Assembly (NCBI GenBank): GCA_903813345.2
Contig: CAIIXF020000011.1
Coordinates: 3,744,571-3,808,570 of the forward strand
Direction: 5' to 3'
Length of the DNA stretch: 64,000 nt
Source: Owenia fusiformis
Lineage: Eukaryota > Annelida > Polychaeta > Sabellida > Oweniidae
Notes under the pieces: model-generated
The model's database searches: none
What the model was told of the DNA's origin: nothing
Seen by the model: the letters and a program-made list of their open reading frames with translations, nothing else
Part shown: positions 59,301 through 64,000 of the stretch, one piece after another
How positions within the stretch are numbered: position 1 is the first letter of the stretch
Layout: every line of letters begins with the position of its first letter
Program-made: the position numbers and the translations under genes

Positions 59301-62300
59301 AAATAGATCGTGCTTTTATATGATCCCCTTCTATAATACCCTACCCTTTGCATTTGTTCTTAAATGAGAGTTTCGTCTTCTCGTAGTTTATAATTAGACT
59401 CTGCACGCAGCGTAAAAGTGCCCCTATTATCCATGTTCAGGGGCGTAGACAACTTTCAGTCGGGGGGGGGTGCGATCGCCAAAAAACAATAACGGTTTTC
59501 AGTCGGGGGAGGGGGTTGCGATCGTGGCAAAGGCAAGCCAAAAGATGCAACTTCCTTCAAAATTGAGCTTGAAGCTTCTATCTCTTCTTCTATTTCTTGG
59601 TTCTATTTTATTGGTTATGCACTGCAACCCCCCCCCCCCTGGCTACGCCTATGCCTGTCGAGAGACAAAAGGGGCGAAAAGACTGTTAAAACAAGTACTT
59701 CCAATAAATCTGTTTACAGTTATATGTGTTTATTAACGACCCTACTTGTCAAATTAATAGAAACTGAAACTAAATTCTTTCATTACGCGAAAACCGTTGA
59801 AATATCTACCTGATTCGCTGGAATAGTCATTAGTCACATTATTTCAGAGCAAACAATTAGCATCTACTATAATATTTATTTTTCTATCCGATATACAACT
59901 GATATTGATATCTTTCCCCGGACAATGTGTTATCTCATGATCCGTTGACATCATCAACAATTTGATTTACCACAAGAGAGTAACCAACATTCCTTAATTA
60001 AAAAGTTGACATTTCTTGAATTTTATAGCAAAAACACTATGACACAATAACATCGAGGCAAAATCAAAACTTGGTGTGGAAATAAAAGGCATACAAAATG
60101 ACCATTAAAATGAAATTCTTGTTCATAAAAGTATCAATTTTATTACATTGGACGCAAATACAAAGTATAGAATAAATAAAAATAACGTCTTCCCAGAGAT
60201 TACAATACAGATCAGTAAGTCAACAAATCTAACTGTTAAATAAACAAACTTAGCCCATGTCTGCAATTGTTCGTCTGCTGGTCAGAACTCGATATCCTCT
60301 TCGGATAATCAATTTCTGTGACTACTGATGTCTTAAATAATTCATAAAGACGACGTTGTCTTTAAATAAGGATCTTTAATCTACAAACTGTATATAAATA
60401 GCGTAACATTGATACCTTGCTGTCCTCTGTTAAATCACGTAACCCATTTCCCTTAATTTTTTTACTAAGAGACTTATACATGCATAGTTAAGTTATCTAT
60501 CAAATTATTTTTCTTTAAATATTAAATGTCGTCTAAGTTTGTTTTAATGATTAGTCTTCATCTAGATTCATTAATCATCACGATATTAATATATACATAT
60601 TATGTAATAGACCTATCATGTCACGTCCGTAGTTACAAAGTCAACTACATATTAATGCAATCGAATAAGACTCAATAATTAAAAAAATAAACCTCAGTAT
60701 TCGGGCCTAAAAAACACAGATAAGTGTATCAAAACCAACGGGTAAGCTCAAATAACCTTCCAAATAAGTGTATCAATAATCAAGGATTGCGAGTACTAAG
60801 GACCGGGTAAGATGGTTGTAACATTGGTATTGCTAGTTATTAAACACGATTTTGTCTTGTGTATTTTTTTAACCACCAAAATGTACAGGTAGTGATAGAT
60901 CTCATAAAATTGATTTAAAACAACGAGTATCTAAATAAAACATAAGTACAAATAAGATTGAAAATACAATGCCATTCAATAACCGAATTAAGTTTACTCA
61001 AAAAGTTGCCTTAACTTGTACTTGTACTCATACCTATTCCCCATCCTGTCGTAAAGCAACCAACCATCAATGCCCAGTCTTTAAAATTCTCCGTACATTC
61101 ACCCTCATCAGTTGCTTCAATGCAACCCCTCGCAGGTAATAGACAGGGTTGTATGTACGGGTTGTCCATGAACTCGAGGCTAGTTTTTAGTTTAATAAGC
61201 GCGATGTCGTTGTTGAACTCTCCGATCCCCTCGGAGTAGTTCGTATGCACAGTAATGTGCTCCACGTCTTTGTTTTGTTCGGTTACACTGGTAGCTACAA
61301 GATTCCATTCGCCTGCCGTTATCCTCCAATTGGTCATATCACATCTGAAGATTTATTTGTGTTTTTCATTTTTCTTTCACGTGTGTGATAGCAATTGTGG
61401 TAAAAAGACAGCAAAAAGAGAGCAAACGCATTGATTTGATTTAGAGCAATGTAATTTATTCATGATGATATCAAATAAAATGACACATCAAAAATGTTGC
61501 AGGATAAACCGGCATCATACACAATGGGGCTACTTGGTGAGTCAGCATTCATATTGAAAAATGAACAGTGTACCTACGTTACTTTCTTTTCAGTTTTATC
61601 CCAGCAACCAAGGCTATCATCGGTAATACAGTGAGCTGCTGTAATAACAAACTTGTTACTCAGGATCACACCGCCGCATTTGTGCTCGAAACTTCCAGTT
61701 TTCTTGAACTTTAGCGAAACAACCCACGAAAGCTTTTTTCTCTCGTCGACCTTGAAACGAGATCCACCAGCTTTTATGATAGCATCTTCGAATGTATGTC
61801 TACTTCTCTTGACATATTTCCTCTGATTATGGATTCGTAAATTGTACATGTCATCATATACGTCTCTTTTTCTTATGTTTTGGAGTGCTATAATTTGTGA
61901 GACACTGTAATTAGCATCATAATTTGAAAATAAATAGAATCGTTTGTGTAGGTGTTCGGGTGCGTGGGGACTTGGTCCAATCAAGCATAGTCATAATTAC
62001 GACATTGCCTCACTTGTTTGAGTGCATTAATGACGTTGGTTTAATTATATAATAATATAAACTTAATGTTAACGTAGACATTTTTCAAAGAGCAAAGTTA
62101 CCGCGATGAGTTTACTAAACTGCATGTTTCGTATCAGTTCAAGGTTCGAATAGGTCGTTTCGGACATATCATATCAATGTAACAGAATCAAATGGAAAAC
62201 CGACGATTTCAAACGCAGTTTAAAACCATTTAAAGACGTTACGTCTTTGTAACAAAATAGATTAACTTCCGTTGGAAGAAATTTTAAAGGAAAAGTCTCG

Positions 62301-63462
62301 ATTTGGAGAACAGTCTCCTGGGCTAATAATTATTTTCATGAAAAATATATAAAATATCATCCAAATCAAATTATTAATATTCAAAGGAGAACATTTAAAT
62401 CTACGAGATGTTAAAATATCACAATTATCCGAAGCAGGGATAATAGTGCAGAAGACCGATTCAATAAAATACAAGTTTCAATCTGGAGGAAGAAGTTCAT
62501 CAGTGTACTGCGCTAAGGATGTTTTTCATGAAAAATCTAGATATTTCATCCAAATCAAATTATAACTATTCAAAAGAAGACATTCAAATCTATATTATGT
62601 AAAAAATCCAATTTGTCTGAAGCAGGGATAACACTCAATTAGATTGATGAACTTCGTTCCTCAAACCGAAAATAGCCCTTTCACCAAAACAGGTCTATTT
62701 GTATCCAAATATATTACCTGGCTGTATGTTAATAGCTAGTTGCAACCAGTTACTGAATATCTAGGCAGTCAAGAGCACATATATCCATCAGCTCCAATAA
62801 TCGAGTGAGAATTCTTCACTTCGGCAACCAGGACGTTATCTAAAGAATTTCATAAATTCTTGGTTGCTTCATGTTGTTGCATATTAACGTCCTGAACGTC
62901 CTAACGTTGCTGAAGTGAGGAATTGGATCCATTGGATGTATATACTCGTGTCTGATTCGATATTCAGTAACCGGATACTACTGCTAAAATAAGGGTAAAA
63001 TATTTGGATACAAATCGACCCCCTCCTTGGTGAAAATATGAAAAATAAAAATGTTCTCTAACGAAAGTTCAATTATCCATTTTGTTATAAAGACGCGACG
63101 TCTTTATTACCGGGTGGGGAACAGTGTTATAACTCAACAGTGTTGTCATTTGAATTTGACTACAATTAACATTTAACACCTATGAAATACTGTGTAAAGA
63201 AGTGTTACCAATCCCATTTATGAAAAATTGGTTTTGTATAGATGTAACTCATATGCCATACCTTCACAGCACTGTTTTGTTTCGATTTGCTTGTCACATA
63301 ACTCTTCGCAATGTGAGGGATCGAGCACGTTAGTACCTTTACCTGCCACGTCCGCTAGGCAAAGTCTCGCTCGATGTACAACGTTGCAGCGACTATCGTC
63401 ACATCCACTCCAGTATCCCCAGTCCCCCCATCGTACAGTTGCACGATCGTTGACACCTTTTT
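53237..63462 (-). CDS. TSP1 - chymotrypsin-fold protease (homologue) - TSP1 protein, 5' partial
   Basis: Minus-strand exons in order: 63262-63462 (TSP1), [one unresolved exon], 61578-61904 (His), 61034-61344 (Asp), 54624-54739, 53539-53725 (Ser), 53237-53397 (second TSP1, TAA stop). From 61904 on, every junction is GT-AG and keeps frame (phases 2, 1, 0, 1). The family cuts peptide bonds, with activation by cleavage to a new N-terminus. Here the His57, Asp102 and Ser195 equivalents are present. However, Asp194 is Tyr (C-E-G-Y-S-G-S-P), position 189 is Pro, and no Arg or Lys precedes the IIKAGG start. Activity is therefore doubtful. It is probably secreted; the signal peptide is beyond the window. 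The 6.3-kb intron is mostly a transposon. Confidence 0.82.
53398..53538 (-). other. Protease gene last intron (141 bp)
   Basis: Short phase 1 intron with donor ATGG|GTAACA and acceptor CATTACAG. Without splicing, the frame would stop after GNTSFHLVLFI; splicing creates the Glu codon that starts the TSP1 domain. Confidence 0.7.
53539..53725 (-). CDS. Protease exon with catalytic Ser
   Basis: Acceptor TCATTAG, then GYSGSPLMCSIDASTMCFIP, VVLGLNSFVNPSGCVKEAKT and YTQTSVTYFMEWISNSVM. The end matches the usual V-x-G-x-x-S...G-C...Y-x-x-x...Y-x-x-W-I of chymotrypsin-fold enzymes. GYSGSP replaces GDSGGP. Confidence 0.86.
53726..54623 (-). other. Protease gene intron with small palindromic MITE
   Basis: TAGTAGCCGAGACA at 54447 and its perfect inverse at 54576-54589 bound a 143-bp element. 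Otherwise the intron is AT-rich with nothing recognised. Confidence 0.6.
54624..54739 (-). CDS. Protease exon between Asp and Ser exons
   Basis: 116 nt, acceptor GTTTACAG and donor GAG|GTACAC. Translation: GTNGEIKKKGHTVEVFMTIN, TDDAVFVSRSIPTEKPVCE. The region corresponding to the Cys168-Cys182 loop is shortened and lacks its disulphide. PVCE precedes the GYSGSP of the next exon. Confidence 0.8.
54740..55360 (-). other. Original intron sequence next to the CAC...GTG insertion
   Basis: No features. TAT at 55358-55360 is the left target duplication. Confidence 0.5.
57505..57691. mobile_element. hAT-like MITE, copy 3
   Basis: Begins CAAGGGCGTAGCCAGC and ends CTGGCTACGCCTATG, with G- and C-runs inside. 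It has the same flanks (AACAGATAT / GATATTT) as copy 1 at 27471, so it was already present before the host element copies separated. Confidence 0.62.
59438..59653. mobile_element. hAT-like MITE, copy 4
   Basis: Begins CAGGGGCGTAGACAAC and ends CTGGCTACGCCTATG. It is the equivalent of 31444-31658. The 88-aa ORF across it is incidental. Confidence 0.62.
61034..61344 (-). CDS. Protease exon with catalytic Asp
   Basis: Acceptor TCTTCAG, donor ATAG|GTATGA. Translation includes CDMTNWRITAGEWNL, the HTNYSEGIGEFNNDIALIKL block with the Asp102 equivalent in NDIALIKL, then PYIQPCLLPARG and CFTTGWGIG. These match the family consensus (N-[DN]-I-A-L-[IL]-[KR]-L, P-x-C-L-P, GWG). Confidence 0.9.
61345..61577 (-). 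other. Protease intron between His and Asp exons
   Basis: 233 bp, donor AC|GTAGGT (phase 2) and acceptor TCTTCAG. The earlier GT (AAA|GTAACG) would give phase 0 and a stop, so the second GT is the one used. Confidence 0.65.
61578..61904 (-). CDS. Protease exon with activation region and catalytic His
   Basis: The acceptor is GCTAATTACAG, with a good branch point TGCTAAT. Translation runs VSQIIALQNIRKRDVYDDMY through a basic pro-region to EDAIIKAGGSRFKVDERKKL, SWVVSLKF, CGGVILSNKFVITAAHC (His57 equivalent) and WDKTEKKVT. The normal R/K | I-V-G-G activation site is replaced by DA-IIKAGG. Confidence 0.88.
61905..63261 (-). other. Protease intron region with repeats; one small exon unresolved
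   Basis: The TSP1 exon ends in phase 1 but the next recognised exon begins in phase 2, so a further short exon should lie here. I could not identify it. About 62330-62450 and 62522-62632 are a diverged tandem duplication (TTTTCATGAAAAAT, CATCCAAATCAAATTAT, GAAGCAGGGATAA). Bases about 62687-63036 are a foldback element (TTTGTATCCAAATAT and AGTTACTGAATATC with their inverses). Confidence 0.55.
63262..63462 (-). CDS. Protease gene TSP1 exon (first visible)
   Basis: 201-nt phase 1-1 exon, acceptor CTATGTAG and donor GAAG|GTATGG. Translation KGVNDRATVRWGDWGYWSGC, then CNVVHRARLCLADVAGKG and CEELCDKQIETKQCC. W-x-x-W-x-x-W-S-x-C, the R-x-R-x-C strand and the later Cys define a TSP1 domain. Phase 1-1 exons are usual for TSP1 modules. 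Confidence 0.85.
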
Positions 63463-64000
63463 CTACATAGAAATGTAATGTGTCGGTTGTTATAGGAATT
63501 TGAGACAAGCAATGAACAACTATGAAATGAAAATTGCTTCATTTCTTGTAGAAAGTGTTTTATATGCAATGGCAGCGTAGTCCGAATAAATAAGTGAGGT
63601 GCATTGACAATATATTCCGAATAACTCAACGTGATGCATTGACAATGCTTTACCCCCCTATCACACCAAACTCGTTCTTACCCGTTCTTGCCAGTCCTAC
63701 GAAAACGTCGTAAAACGGGCTCAAACTGGCTGTGGTCGGGAAATATGTCTGAAAGAATTAGCTTCTTCGTTCTTAAACAGTCTTCAATACGTCCATCTCG
63801 TTCGCAGTTCGTTCAGGTCGCACCACGTCGGTGTGCAACGCCGTAGAACGCGTCCCTTAGTCTAGAAGGTCATCATGACCTGATAACAGAACGGTATGGT
63901 CGCAATCGAATTTTGAATCGATTCAAAATTCTAAAATCACATTCCCGTCTGAGAACGTTCATAAAGTTTGTAAATAGACCTTAGAAAGTTGCAGCTACGT
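63463..64000. other. Upstream intron of protease gene with dispersed repeat
   Basis: Bases 63659-63755 match the repeat at 292-398. GAATTTTGAATCGATTCAAA... at 63908-63931 is a perfect 24-bp palindrome. No exon is seen, so the 5' exons of the protease gene lie past the window end. Confidence 0.5.

Larger units (their letters stand above)
55361..60861. mobile_element. 5.5-kb non-autonomous CAC...GTG transposon (CACTA-like), copy 2
   Basis: Begins CACAACGGGAAACACTATTT and ends GATTTTGTCTTGTG, flanked by TAT (55358-55360 and 60862-60864). It is collinear with copy 1 at 24134-33282 over the first 250 bp, the hAT-like units and the last 1.5 kb. It differs by deletions, an extra segment at about 55620-56220, and a rearranged block (58030-58560 resembles 30880-31330; 58560-58850 resembles 30440-30720). 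No transposase is seen. It fills most of the intron between protease exons. Confidence 0.82.

Overview
The window is nuclear DNA of an animal, most likely a marine invertebrate; the phylum cannot be fixed from the sequence. The DNA is AT-rich and gene-sparse. Real genes are split by GT-AG introns with consistent phases. The proteins are purely metazoan (C-type lectin, sushi/CCP, thrombospondin type 1, chymotrypsin-fold domains). Most intergenic and intronic space is non-autonomous DNA transposons, foldback elements and tandem arrays. There is no bacterial-style operon, CRISPR array, rRNA gene or convincing functional tRNA gene.

Three tandem plus-strand paralogues form the core. Gene A (exons from 3080 to 7128, 5' end missing), gene B (12848-20443, complete, about 766 aa) and gene C (36591-50645, complete, about 1028 aa) share one plan. 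It runs signal peptide and small Cys-containing N-terminus (exon 1), C-type lectin domain split over exons 2 and 3, one giant phase 1-1 exon of consecutive sushi domains (11 in A, 8 plus a remnant in B, 12 in C), then an exon with a single membrane span and a short cytoplasmic tail. They are selectin-like (lectin + CCP + TM) type I receptors without an EGF module. CCP number varies by recent internal duplication and deletion, as expected of a birth-and-death family that binds glycans, microbes or other cells. All phases, splice signals and stops were checked by hand.

Convergent with gene C, on the minus strand at 53237-63462, is a chymotrypsin-fold gene with the order TSP1 - protease - TSP1. 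Its catalytic triad is present, but the zymogen-activation elements are degenerate: Tyr in place of Asp194 and no normal activation peptide junction. It may be a pseudo-protease. Its 5' end lies beyond the window, and one small exon between the first TSP1 and the protease is unresolved.

The repeat landscape is unusually readable. A decayed mariner (23302-33762) is split by a 9.1-kb CAC...GTG element with a 3-bp target duplication. That element itself carries a 9-bp-TSD (Mutator-like) element and hAT-like elements. A second, 5.5-kb copy of the CAC...GTG element fills most of an intron of the protease gene. There is also a piggyBac-type MITE with TTAA ends, a mariner-type foldback element with about 200-bp inverted repeats, at least ten other foldback elements, a 227-bp higher-order repeat, a 301-bp triplicate, a 122-bp triplicate beginning at a splice donor, and a 34-bp minisatellite.
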